From Chloroflexota bacterium (GTDB lineage: Bacteria; Chloroflexota; UBA6077; FW602-bin22; JACPQP01): a DNA stretch of 15,634 nucleotides. This document shows positions 7,318-14,282 of the stretch, in pieces; the first letter of the stretch is position 1, and every line of letters begins with the position of its first letter. The translations under genes were made by a program, and so were the position numbers. The notes under the pieces were generated by a model, which had not been told where the DNA came from, did not search any database, and worked only from the letters and a program-made list of their open reading frames with translations. The stretch is taken from contig JACPQP010000536.1 in the NCBI GenBank assembly GCA_016190465.1, positions 1-15,634 on the forward strand, in the 5' to 3' direction.

Positions 7318-8258
7318 CGCCCGCGCGTCGCGCCAGAGTAGTAGACCCAGCTCGAGGAGAAGCGAAACACGAGAAGGGTGAGCGCCAGGATGTAGAAGAA
7401 GATGAGCCAGGCCAGCGCCGAGGCGTAGCCCATCTTGAAGTACTCGAAGGCGTTGAAGAAGAGCAGCAGCATCAGGAACATGCTGGCATTCTCGGGCCCT
7501 CCCTGCGTCATCACGTAGGCCTCGTTGAAGACCTGGAGAGCGCCAATGATGCCGACGACCAGGTTGAAGAAGATAACCGGCGAGATCATCGGGATCGTGA
7601 TGTGCCAGAACTTCCGCCAGGGGCCGGCCCCGTCGACCTCGGCCGCCTCGTAGAGGTCGGTCGGCACCCCCTGGAGCCCGGCGAGGTAGATGACCATGCT
7701 GCCCCCGACCCCCCAGAGGCTCAGGATGATGAACGCGGGCAGCACGGCTGACTTGTCGGAGAGCCAGGCCGGCCCGGTCGTCCCCACCAGCCTGAGGAGC
7801 GTGTTCATCAGCCCGAAGTCGGTGTTGAAGATCCAGAGCCAGAGCATGGCCACGGCGACACCGGAGACGACCGAGGGCAGGTAGAAAAGCGTCCGGATGA
7901 AGGACTTCACCCGGATGTCCTGGTTGAGGAGGACCGCGATGACCAGCCCGGCCACCACCCGCAAGGGTACCGCCGTGAAGGCGTAGACCGTCGTCACCTT
8001 GAGCGACTGGGTGACCAGCGGGTCTTGAAGGAGCATCATCCGATAGTTCTCCAGACCGACCCAGTGGGGGTCGGTCAGGAGGTCCCAATCGGTGAACGAG
8101 AGGCCGGCCGAGGCGACCATCGGCCCCAGGGTAAACGCCAGGAACCCGACGAGCCAGGGCAAGACGAGGAGCACACCCATCAGGCCTCGTGACGCGCCTG
8201 CTTGCCGTGCGGTAGCCAGGAGGGCCTGGTGGGTCGGACGCGAGTGGCCATGTGACAC
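7314..8258 (-). CDS. Carbohydrate-type ABC transporter permease 1 (MalF-like)
   Basis: The product has 314 residues with a cytoplasmic N-terminus and about six membrane helices, beginning with VLLVLPWLVGFLAFTLGP (residues 29-46). The EAA loop is at 204-223 (EAAEVDGAGPWRKFWHITIP). The motif FNEAYVMTQGGP near 244-255 is typical of MalF/UgpA-type sugar permeases. It forms a heterodimeric channel with the downstream permease. The start is GTG at 8258 with only a weak AGGTG nearby; an ATG at residue 27 with GAGG upstream would remove most of the polar N-terminus. The gene is separated from the binding-protein gene by 84 bases containing a hairpin. No nucleotide-binding subunit is present in the window, so a shared MsmK/UgpC-type ATPase is likely. 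Confidence 0.94.
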   Translation of the reverse strand: MSHGHSRPTHQALLATARQAGASRGLMGVLLVLPWLVGFLAFTLGPMVASAGLSFTDWDLLTDPHWVGLENYRMMLLQDPLVTQSLKVTTVYAFTAVPLRVVAGLVIAVLLNQDIRVKSFIRTLFYLPSVVSGVAVAMLWLWIFNTDFGLMNTLLRLVGTTGPAWLSDKSAVLPAFIILSLWGVGGSMVIYLAGLQGVPTDLYEAAEVDGAGPWRKFWHITIPMISPVIFFNLVVGIIGALQVFNEAYVMTQGGPENASMFLMLLLFFNAFEYFKMGYASALAWLIFFYILALTLLVFRFSSSWVYYSGATRGR

Positions 8259-8280
8259 CTCGACTGTCGCTCGCGGGCCG

Positions 8281-8336
8281 CCGACGGAGCCTCACCGGTG
8301 GGGTCCCCCGGCCATTCCCCGGTGAGTCCGCGTCGG
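8281..8336 (-). terminator. Intercistronic hairpin between binding-protein and permease genes
   Basis: Arms of 18 bases (8281-8298 and 8319-8336) pair at 15 of 18 positions around a 20-base loop, with CTCACCGG pairing CCGGTGAG next to the loop and CCGACG/CGTCGG at the outer ends. The loop itself can form a small GGGG/CCCC pairing. It lies 6 bases after the binding-protein stop and has no U-tract. Hairpins at this site in sugar ABC operons commonly protect the binding-protein mRNA or partly stop transcription, giving more binding protein than permease. That role here is inferred. Confidence 0.6.
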
Positions 8337-8342
8337 AACAGT

Positions 8343-9830
8343 TTAGATCCCCTCTAACGTCTTACGGCCCTTATCGAGGAGTTCCTGGACCTTGGGCGCG
8401 ATCGTCTTCAGGGCATCCTGCGCTTTCTTCTCTCCGGTCCACACCGGATCGAGCGCGCTCAGGAGCTCCCGATACCACTCCGGAAACGTCGGTGACATCG
8501 GGGGTTGAACGCCGTAGGCGAAAACGTCGACCGCGAGCTTGATGCTCTCCGGCGGCTTCGTGTTCAGGAAAGCTTCGGACTGAGCAACAGCCTTGATCGC
8601 CGGAATGCCCGCGGCGTGCTCGGCGATCACGGTCGCGCCGGCCTTGCCGGCGGCCCAAACGACGAACCTGGCCGATTCCACCTGGCGCTTGCTCTTGGTG
8701 TTCACCGTATAGCAGGCCCCGCCAACCCAGGTCGCCTGCTTCTTCTCCCTGGCCGGCTCCGCGATGTCCCACTTGAACTTGGCGGCCGGCCGGAACCGGG
8801 TCGACGACCAGAACTCGCCGTACCGCATGGCGACCTTGCCCGACACGAAGAGGTCGTCCAGGCTACCCAGGTCCTTCTGCTCGCGTGGCGAAGGCGCCAC
8901 TTTGTGAACGTTGGCGAGATCGGCCATGAACTGGACCCCGCGTGCGGCGTCGGCCTCGGCCATCAGGAACCTGCTGGGCTCGTCCTCGTTGTCCACCACT
9001 CGGCCCCCGGCCTGGTAGACGAAACCGTCAAAGGGCTTGGCGCCGCCAAGGTGCGGGAACCCGAAGCCGAACTGCAGCGCCCGCCCGGACGAATCTCGCT
9101 TGGTCAGCTTCTGGGCATTGGCAACGAGATCCTCCCAGGTCCACTTGCCGTCCGGGTACTTCACCCCGGCCTGATCGAAGAGGTCCTTATTGTAGAATAC
9201 TACCCAATCGTCGATCTCCCGGGGCATGCCGTAGAGATTACCCCGGAAGGTGTAGGGACGAAGACCGACGTCGAAGTACTCCTCGCGGTTGAAGCCCGCA
9301 TCCTTGAGGTACGGCTGGAGGTTGAGAGCGATCTTCTTGGCGACGAAACTGAAGTAGGTGAACCGTAGGGTCATCTGGACGTCCGGCGGGGTGCCGCCGG
9401 CGATCATGGTCAGCACCTTCTCGTCGTAGTTGTCCGGGATGTGCAGGCGGTCGATGGCTATGCCTGGTTCCGCTTTCTCGAAGCGTTCGGCCAACACCTT
9501 CATGTACTGGGCCTCGGCTTCGCCGCCCCAGTGGGTCAGCACGAGCTTCGCCGCGGGAACCTTGGCCGGAGCCGACGTGGCCGCGAGCGCCGGCTTCGCG
9601 GTGGCGGCCGGTGCCGGCTTGGCCGTGGCGGGCGCCGGCGGGGCCGTCGGCTCTGCTGGCTTGGCAGTCGCTTGCGCCACGGGCTTCTCGGTCGGCTTGG
9701 GTAAAGGCACCGAGGTTGGCGTTGGCGCCGGTTGCGCGCAGGCCGCCACTGCGCTGCCCCCGGCGGCGAGAACCAGGACCTTGATGAGCGCGCGTCTGCC
9801 CAACCGAGACCGATCTCTGGACTCTGACAT
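8343..9830 (-). CDS. ABC transporter solute-binding lipoprotein (SBP family 1)
   Basis: The product has 495 residues from the ATG at 9830. That start is favoured over an in-frame ATG at 9845 because a GGAGG (9837-9841) sits 6 bases before 9830 and would lie inside the longer version. The N-terminus has GRRALIK, a possible twin-arginine motif, a hydrophobic stretch, and a lipobox VAA-C with lipidated Cys31. Residues 32-94 are a low-complexity Pro/Ala/Thr/Lys linker with TAKPA-type repeats, typical of surface lipoproteins in Chloroflexota. The binding domain starts near residue 95 (KLVLTHWGGEAEA) and runs to the end with family features such as GGTPPDV and GMPREIDDWVVFYNKDLF. It captures the substrate outside the membrane for the two downstream permeases. 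It is the first gene of the operon. The sugar-type assignment is by family, and the real ligand is unknown. Confidence 0.93.
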   Translation of the reverse strand: MSESRDRSRLGRRALIKVLVLAAGGSAVAACAQPAPTPTSVPLPKPTEKPVAQATAKPAEPTAPPAPATAKPAPAATAKPALAATSAPAKVPAAKLVLTHWGGEAEAQYMKVLAERFEKAEPGIAIDRLHIPDNYDEKVLTMIAGGTPPDVQMTLRFTYFSFVAKKIALNLQPYLKDAGFNREEYFDVGLRPYTFRGNLYGMPREIDDWVVFYNKDLFDQAGVKYPDGKWTWEDLVANAQKLTKRDSSGRALQFGFGFPHLGGAKPFDGFVYQAGGRVVDNEDEPSRFLMAEADAARGVQFMADLANVHKVAPSPREQKDLGSLDDLFVSGKVAMRYGEFWSSTRFRPAAKFKWDIAEPAREKKQATWVGGACYTVNTKSKRQVESARFVVWAAGKAGATVIAEHAAGIPAIKAVAQSEAFLNTKPPESIKLAVDVFAYGVQPPMSPTFPEWYRELLSALDPVWTGEKKAQDALKTIAPKVQELLDKGRKTLEGI

Positions 9831-9836
9831 GGCTAA

Positions 9837-9841
9837 CCTCC
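9837..9841 (-). promoter_or_regulatory. Ribosome binding site fixing the solute-binding protein start
   Basis: GGAGG on the minus strand lies 6 bases before the ATG at 9830. It falls between that ATG and an upstream in-frame ATG at 9845, so it supports the shorter protein. Confidence 0.8.
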
Positions 9842-9877
9842 GCATTTGCTGTCGCTTGACCAGTCTGACTCACGAGT

Positions 9878-9906
9878 ACCATAGGGTATCGCCAGAAACG
9901 CTGCAA
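9878..9906 (-). promoter_or_regulatory. Possible sigma70-type promoter of the transport/sulfatase operon
   Basis: Reading the minus strand, TTGCAG (9906-9901) and TATGGT (9883-9878) are separated by exactly 17 bases, placing a start of transcription near 9871 and a leader of about 40 bases before the ATG at 9830. The matches to consensus are moderate (3/6 and 4/6), so support comes mainly from spacing and position. No convincing operator palindrome is seen, only short imperfect ones such as ACTC-AC-GAGT (9869-9878). Confidence 0.4.
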
Positions 9907-10027
9907 GACCAGAATTGTCACCGCGCAATCATGCGATGACTACTCCTGACCACTTGCCGCCAGTGTGCTATCCTCCGAGTGACGGACCGGAGCGCCATCC
10001 GGGGCGAGGCCGAGCTTCGGATCCGCC

Positions 10028-10034
10028 AGGAGGT
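10028..10034 (+). promoter_or_regulatory. Ribosome binding site fixing the hybrid kinase start
   Basis: AGGAGGT lies 4 bases before the ATG at 10039. It supports that start over a GTG at 9979, which would add 20 polar residues and has no comparable site. The 9846-10027 stretch upstream is the shared divergent leader; no clear promoter for the kinase could be picked out in it. Confidence 0.8.
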
Positions 10035-10038
10035 ACCG

Positions 10039-12300
10039 ATGGCCAGTAGCACACTCCGCTGCGCGCCAGCCCCCGAAGCTCTCGAGGAGAGCTTCGTCTG
10101 GATCCGAGCCGACACGTTCACCGCCCTGCTCTTCGGGGTGGGGGCTTTCCTCTGGCTCTTCTTCGCCTCTCATCTGACTCACCCCGGCGACTTCTGGCCC
10201 GGCTGGGGCGTGTCGCTGGCGTTGCTCGCCCTGATCAGTAGCAGTGGCGCGTTGAAGAGGCATAACTACCGGCTGGCGGCCTGGATGTTCACCGGCAGCC
10301 TCATGACGGGCACCAGTGTATTCCTGATGACCCCGGAAGAGCAGACGCTCGTGCCTTTTCTGTATTCGCCTGTCGTGCTGGTAGCGGGTACACTGCTTGG
10401 GTCGGGGTCCGCCATCATCACGGCCGTGCTGGCCAGCGTGGCGATCGAGGCGGCGAGCCCGATCGCCGGCACGGTGATTCCCTACGGCACCACCCTGGGC
10501 GCGCTCGGCCTCATCTGGCTGACTGCGCTGACTTCCTGGGCGATGACCCGTAACCTGTACACCGCCCTCCACTGGGCCTGGGCCAACAGCGAGCAGGCGG
10601 AAAGCCGCCTTGCGGAAGCACGGCTGTACCAGGGCAGGCTCGCCGCGGCGAATCGCCAGCTCGAAGATGCCAACTACCGGCTCGAACGGGCCAACTACGC
10701 GCTCACCTGGGCGCGGGCCGAGGCGGAGGAGGCCAGGCGGCTGAAGGCCCAGCTCGCAGCCCACGTGAGCCACGAGCTTCGCACACCCATCAACCTGATC
10801 GTGGGGTTCACCGAGCTGATGCTCGACGATCCGGACACGTATGGCGGCTCGCCTCTCCCTCGGGCCTATCTCACTGACCTGACCGCTGTCCACCGGAGCG
10901 CTCGGCACCTCAAGGCGCTGATCGACGACATCCTCGATCTCTCCCAGATTGACGCCGGCGCGATGCCGGTGCTGCGGGAGATCACCGACGTGGGGGCGGC
11001 GGTGCACGAGGCGGTCGCGACTGCCCGCGAGCTGCTGGAGCGCAAGAGCCTCTCCATCACGGTCGCGGTGGCGCCCGACTTGCCCCTGCTGTACCTCGAC
11101 CGCGTGCGCATCCGCCAGGTGATCCTCAACTTGCTGAACAACGCCGCGCGGTTCACCGAGCGAGGGGGGGTGAGCGTCCGGACCTACCGGGAGGGCAAGC
11201 ACGTGATCGTCGAAGTGGCCGACACCGGTGTCGGAATCCGCCCGGAGGCCCTGGGCAAGCTCTTCGAGCCCTTCCACCAGTTGGAGTCTCCCCCGACCCG
11301 GAGTCGCGGCGGGACCGGGCTGGGGCTGGCGATCAGCAAGCGCTTCGTCGAACTGCACGGAGGCCGGATCTGGGCGTCCAGCGAGGGGATTCCCGGCCAG
11401 GGGAGCACCTTCACCTTTTCGCTACCGATCAAGCTGGAGGACGCGCTGCTCCGCGACGACCCGCCCGTCGCCGGGGCTGGTCTCCGGCCGGTCGCCGTGA
11501 CCGCGTCGTCGCCCGCGGTGGTCGTCCTCGACGACGACCCGGCCATCGTCAACCTCTTTCAGCGCCATCTGGATGGCTACCGGGCAGTCGGCGCGAAAGA
11601 CCCGGCTGAGGCGCTTGCGCTGGCCGCCGAGCTTCGCGCCCACGCCATCGTCACCGACGCGCCCGAGAGCGACCAGGGCGTGGGATGGCTGGAGGGCTGG
11701 ACGAGGATTGCCGGCGAATCTGGTCTGCGAGTGCTGTGTTGCCCGATGCCCAGCGGGCGGCGGGTGGCGCGGACTCTTGGGCTCGTGGATCACCTGGTCA
11801 AGCCAGTGAGTCGGGAGCGGCTCCTGGAGTCAGTGGAGACGGTGGCGCCCCAGGCGCGAGCCATCCTCGTCGTCGACGACGACCCCCAGATGGTGCGGCT
11901 CCTCTGCCGGATGCTGGAGTCCTCGGACAGACGGTATCAGCTCTTCCGAGCCGGTGATGGCGAGCAGGCGCTGGAGATGATGCGCCAGCACGTCCCGGAC
12001 CTGGTGCTCCTCGATCTGCTGATGCCTCAGGTGGATGGTCTGACCCTCCTGGAGAAGATGCGCCACGAGCCAGCCCTGGCCTCGCTGCCGGTCATCGCGG
12101 TCAGCGCCCGGGGAGTCGTCGAGGCGATCACCCCCTCGCCTGGCCGCACTCTGACGCTGGTAAGCGATGACGTCTTGCCGGCTAGCCAACTGCTGCGGTG
12201 CGTCCAGACGGTCCTTGATCTCCTGCCGCCGGCAGGGGTTCCCCGTCGATCCAGCGGGCGAGAGCCTCCAGGAGGGTTGGCCGCGTCAGAGGCTTCCTGA
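10039..12300 (+). CDS. Membrane hybrid histidine kinase with two C-terminal receiver-like domains
   Basis: The product has 753 residues. About six membrane helices lie in residues 24-170, with no recognisable periplasmic sensor domain. A coiled coil follows (about 184-240), then DHp with the H-box SHELRTP (His245), and a complete ATPase domain with N box NLLNNAARFT (from 364), G1 ADTGVGI, F box FEPF and G2 GGTGLGLAIS. Receiver 1 (about 493-600) keeps DDD (498-500), a candidate Asp540 and Lys588, but has Cys-Cys (567-568) where Thr/Ser is expected. Receiver 2 (about 607-725) keeps DDD (613-615), Asp659 in LLDLLMP and Ser689, but lacks the conserved Lys, reading LVSDDVLPAS. It should autophosphorylate and may pass phosphate to a separate receiver. 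The gene is divergent from the transport operon and overlaps the convergent regulator by 119 bases. The signal sensed is unknown. Confidence 0.92.
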   Translation: MASSTLRCAPAPEALEESFVWIRADTFTALLFGVGAFLWLFFASHLTHPGDFWPGWGVSLALLALISSSGALKRHNYRLAAWMFTGSLMTGTSVFLMTPEEQTLVPFLYSPVVLVAGTLLGSGSAIITAVLASVAIEAASPIAGTVIPYGTTLGALGLIWLTALTSWAMTRNLYTALHWAWANSEQAESRLAEARLYQGRLAAANRQLEDANYRLERANYALTWARAEAEEARRLKAQLAAHVSHELRTPINLIVGFTELMLDDPDTYGGSPLPRAYLTDLTAVHRSARHLKALIDDILDLSQIDAGAMPVLREITDVGAAVHEAVATARELLERKSLSITVAVAPDLPLLYLDRVRIRQVILNLLNNAARFTERGGVSVRTYREGKHVIVEVADTGVGIRPEALGKLFEPFHQLESPPTRSRGGTGLGLAISKRFVELHGGRIWASSEGIPGQGSTFTFSLPIKLEDALLRDDPPVAGAGLRPVAVTASSPAVVVLDDDPAIVNLFQRHLDGYRAVGAKDPAEALALAAELRAHAIVTDAPESDQGVGWLEGWTRIAGESGLRVLCCPMPSGRRVARTLGLVDHLVKPVSRERLLESVETVAPQARAILVVDDDPQMVRLLCRMLESSDRRYQLFRAGDGEQALEMMRQHVPDLVLLDLLMPQVDGLTLLEKMRHEPALASLPVIAVSARGVVEAITPSPGRTLTLVSDDVLPASQLLRCVQTVLDLLPPAGVPRRSSGREPPGGLAASEAS
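12182..12300. other. 119-bp convergent overlap of kinase and regulator 3' ends
   Basis: The same bases encode the last 39 residues of both products on opposite strands. On the minus strand this covers the receiver's conserved VRKPL motif, its last helix and the tail. On the plus strand it covers the last helix of the kinase's second receiver (QLLRCVQTVLDLL) and a Gly/Pro/Ser-rich tail. Confidence 0.85.
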
Positions 12301-13450
12301 CGAACTCGGCTGCCCCCAGGGCCAGAGCCATTTGCCGTTCGTCGAGGATGCTGCAGACCAGCACCGGAATGTCCTGAGTGGCCGGGTCGTGCTTGAGCAC
12401 CTGAAGGGCATCCCAGCCATCCTGCTCAGGGAGCATCAGGTCCAGCAGGATGGCGCCGGGTCGGGCAGTGTGGGCCAGTTGGAGACCCTCCCGAACGCTC
12501 CCCGCGCCAAGGACCGTGTAGTGCCTGGGGGCGACCAGCCGGTGGACCAGATGCACCATGTCGGGATTGTCGTCGATGACGAGGAGCGTGTGGCAGCACA
12601 GCGGGAGCGAGGCCGTCACCAACGCGCGGCCTGGCGCCGGCTCGGTGCTCAGGGTGCCGCCGACCGGCTCCAGCAACTGCCGGGCGATCTCCAACCGGTC
12701 GTCCAGCCTGGCTCCCTGAAGCCCCGCGGTCGACGGGTCGGCCTCGTAGGCCACGGCGAGCAAGACCTCCCCTCCGGCCTGGCACACGCGGAGCACCAAC
12801 TGCCCCCCACGGGCGCCACTGAGGACGTAGCCGGCCATCGTGATCATCACCTGCCGGATGCCGGTTCGGCTGCCCCGCGAGATGCTCGGGCCGGGGCACA
12901 GATCTGCTTCCAGGGTGGCGCCGTGATCTCCGGCGGCCTCGCGCAGGATATCGACAAGGCCGCGGGCGACCTCGCTGAGATCCACCATAGCGCCCGGGCC
13001 GTGCGTCGCCGCTTCCAACTCAGGGTGTCGAGCGTGGGGGTGTGGATCCCTCGTTGGCAAGGGAGGCCCTGGCTGCGACCTGGCCACGACGTCTTCCCAG
13101 AGCAGAGTGGCGAGTGACTCCACGGCGTGGCGTTGCTCTCGGTGATACTGCGCCTGGCTCAGCGCCAGTTGGGACATCACCTCGCGAAAGGGGAGAGCTT
13201 CCACGTAGCGCAGTTCGATGAGCTGGTGCAGGCGGCGTTGCCGGGCGGCGATCGGCAGCGAATGCTCCGGCCTGAGCCTGTCGATGGCGTCAAGCAGGGC
13301 CTGACGGAGCGCCAGGCGCCGACTCGTGTTGGCAGCGTGGTCAGTGAGGAGCATGCGAGCAAGCTCGTGGCCCTGGAGAACGGCAGGATCGTACAGGTGC
13401 TCGAGAGCGTCTTTGACGAGGGCGATGAACTCAGCCGGAGGCGTACTCAT
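12182..13450 (-). CDS. Response regulator: sigma-region-4-like HTH, degenerate kinase ATPase fold, receiver
   Basis: The product has 422 residues in three parts. Residues 1-120 form an alpha-helical unit whose second half (LHQLIELRYVEALPFREVMSQLALSQAQYHREQRHAVESLATLLWE) is like sigma-factor region 4: the RYVE...FREV..QLALS..QYHRE order fits a DNA-binding helix-turn-helix. Residues 155-284 follow the order of a histidine-kinase ATPase domain (GIRQVMITMAGYVLSGARGGQL for the N box, LEIARQLLEPVGGTLS for the last helix) but lack the N-box Asn and both glycine loops, so ATP binding is unlikely. Residues 286-402 are a receiver with all key residues: Asp293/Asp294, Asp337 in LLDLMLP, Ser367 and Lys386. 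A phosphorylation-controlled transcription regulator is the likely role. The start is ATG at 13450 with a GAGG just before it. The 3' end overlaps the hybrid kinase. Confidence 0.86.
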   Translation of the reverse strand: MSTPPAEFIALVKDALEHLYDPAVLQGHELARMLLTDHAANTSRRLALRQALLDAIDRLRPEHSLPIAARQRRLHQLIELRYVEALPFREVMSQLALSQAQYHREQRHAVESLATLLWEDVVARSQPGPPLPTRDPHPHARHPELEAATHGPGAMVDLSEVARGLVDILREAAGDHGATLEADLCPGPSISRGSRTGIRQVMITMAGYVLSGARGGQLVLRVCQAGGEVLLAVAYEADPSTAGLQGARLDDRLEIARQLLEPVGGTLSTEPAPGRALVTASLPLCCHTLLVIDDNPDMVHLVHRLVAPRHYTVLGAGSVREGLQLAHTARPGAILLDLMLPEQDGWDALQVLKHDPATQDIPVLVCSILDERQMALALGAAEFVRKPLTRPTLLEALARWIDGEPLPAAGDQGPSGRTAAVG

Positions 13451-13730
13451 GCCTCAGTATCCTTGGTCTCAGCGTTGCACATCCCTCTCGGTCACCGAGC
13501 CACGCCAACCGGCGATGCCGCCCAGGCGAGATGCGACTCCGAGCTCCAGCGCTGAGTCTACAGCGATGCGCAACCAGAGTCAAACCGTGGATGCCAGGGG
13601 GCCGGATGGCAGATCTGTGGAGATAACACATCCGGCCGCTTGGCCAGAAGTGTCGGTTGGATGGCGGAAATACTCACGGGACATGGTAAGATGAAGGTCG
13701 TCTAGTTTGGGGTCTGAGGAAGTGTGATTG
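13451..13730. promoter_or_regulatory. Divergent intergenic region with an inverted repeat
   Basis: These 280 bases separate the divergent regulator and DHp-protein genes and hold no coding sequence that I can support. A perfect 9-base inverted repeat, GGCCGGATG at 13600-13608 and CATCCGGCC at 13629-13637, encloses 20 bases and could be an operator or an mRNA hairpin. TAAGAT at 13687-13692 could be a -10 box for the plus-strand gene, but no good -35 lies at the right distance. Confidence 0.45.
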
Positions 13731-14282
13731 ATGACGCTCAGAATCTGGATCGCGGCCACGGTTCTTCACTTCCTTGGGGGATGGGCGCTTCAAGCCATCG
13801 TGGCCCCGGACTACTGGAGACACGTCGGCGTCGGGTTCGTCACCCTGGCCTCTTATGCGCTGGTGACGTTCCTGCTCGGCCGTGGCGCGGTGCGAGAGAT
13901 CCAGGCGATGTACGAAGCCCTGCGACAGGCGGAGAAGGCCGAGGAGGAACGGCAAGTTGCCCACGCCCGTCTCGAAGGCGTCCAGCTCACCGCCCGGGAG
14001 ACGGCCCACCAGATCAACAATGCCCACACCGAAGTGGTCGGCTGGCTGGATCTGCTTCAGTCCCGCCAGGACCTGCCTGCGGACGGACGAGCGATGATCC
14101 TGCGGGCATTGGCCGGCGTCGACCGCGCTACCCAGTACCTGACCAAGCTTCAACACGTCGTTCGCGTCGAGACGAAGCAGACACCTGTGGGACCGGCCAT
14201 CGACGTCGAACGATCGACAGGATCGAGATCGACTGGCAACCTCGCGGCACAAGAGCCCCGGTACGAGTTCAGCAGAGATTAG
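13731..14282 (+). CDS. Two-TM protein with an isolated histidine-kinase DHp-like segment, no ATPase domain
   Basis: The product has 183 residues. Two membrane helices (about 4-24 and 32-50) form a hairpin, followed by a coiled coil (53-83) and an alpha-helical segment LTARETAHQINNAHTEVVGWLDLL (about 87-109) that matches a histidine-kinase phosphoacceptor helix: His93 is followed by the QINN and GWLDLL positions seen in kinases of the HQINNPL type. A second helix (117-147) completes a DHp-like pair. Where kinases continue into the ATPase domain, this protein ends after about 35 polar residues. It could be phosphorylated in trans, act as a phosphotransfer or dimerising partner, or be a truncated kinase. 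The ATG at 13731 is chosen; a TTG at 13728 directly precedes it, with GAGGAAG upstream of both. Its stop TAG overlaps the TAA of the convergent DUF2795 gene. Confidence 0.75.
   Translation: MTLRIWIAATVLHFLGGWALQAIVAPDYWRHVGVGFVTLASYALVTFLLGRGAVREIQAMYEALRQAEKAEEERQVAHARLEGVQLTARETAHQINNAHTEVVGWLDLLQSRQDLPADGRAMILRALAGVDRATQYLTKLQHVVRVETKQTPVGPAIDVERSTGSRSTGNLAAQEPRYEFSRD

Noticed and set aside
6409..8295. 628-codon minus-strand frame that could be read as a fusion protein
   Set aside because: Only the part from 7317 down encodes a permease. The upstream part is low-complexity Arg/Gly/His sequence from the MalF-like gene in another frame.
8505..9368. 287-codon plus-strand open frame
   Set aside because: It is antisense to the solute-binding lipoprotein, with shadow-like composition and no start signal.
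9856..9887. TTGACC followed by TAGGGT as a plus-strand promoter for the hybrid kinase
   Set aside because: The spacer of 20 bases is too long, the -10 match is poor, and it would leave a leader of about 150 bases.
9940..11358. 472-codon minus-strand open frame
   Set aside because: It is antisense to the histidine kinase DHp and ATPase motifs. Its Gln/His/Arg/Pro-rich composition argues against a real protein.
12167..13117. 316-codon plus-strand open frame over the regulator gene
   Set aside because: It is antisense to the receiver and HTH motifs of the minus-strand regulator and has no recognisable domain.
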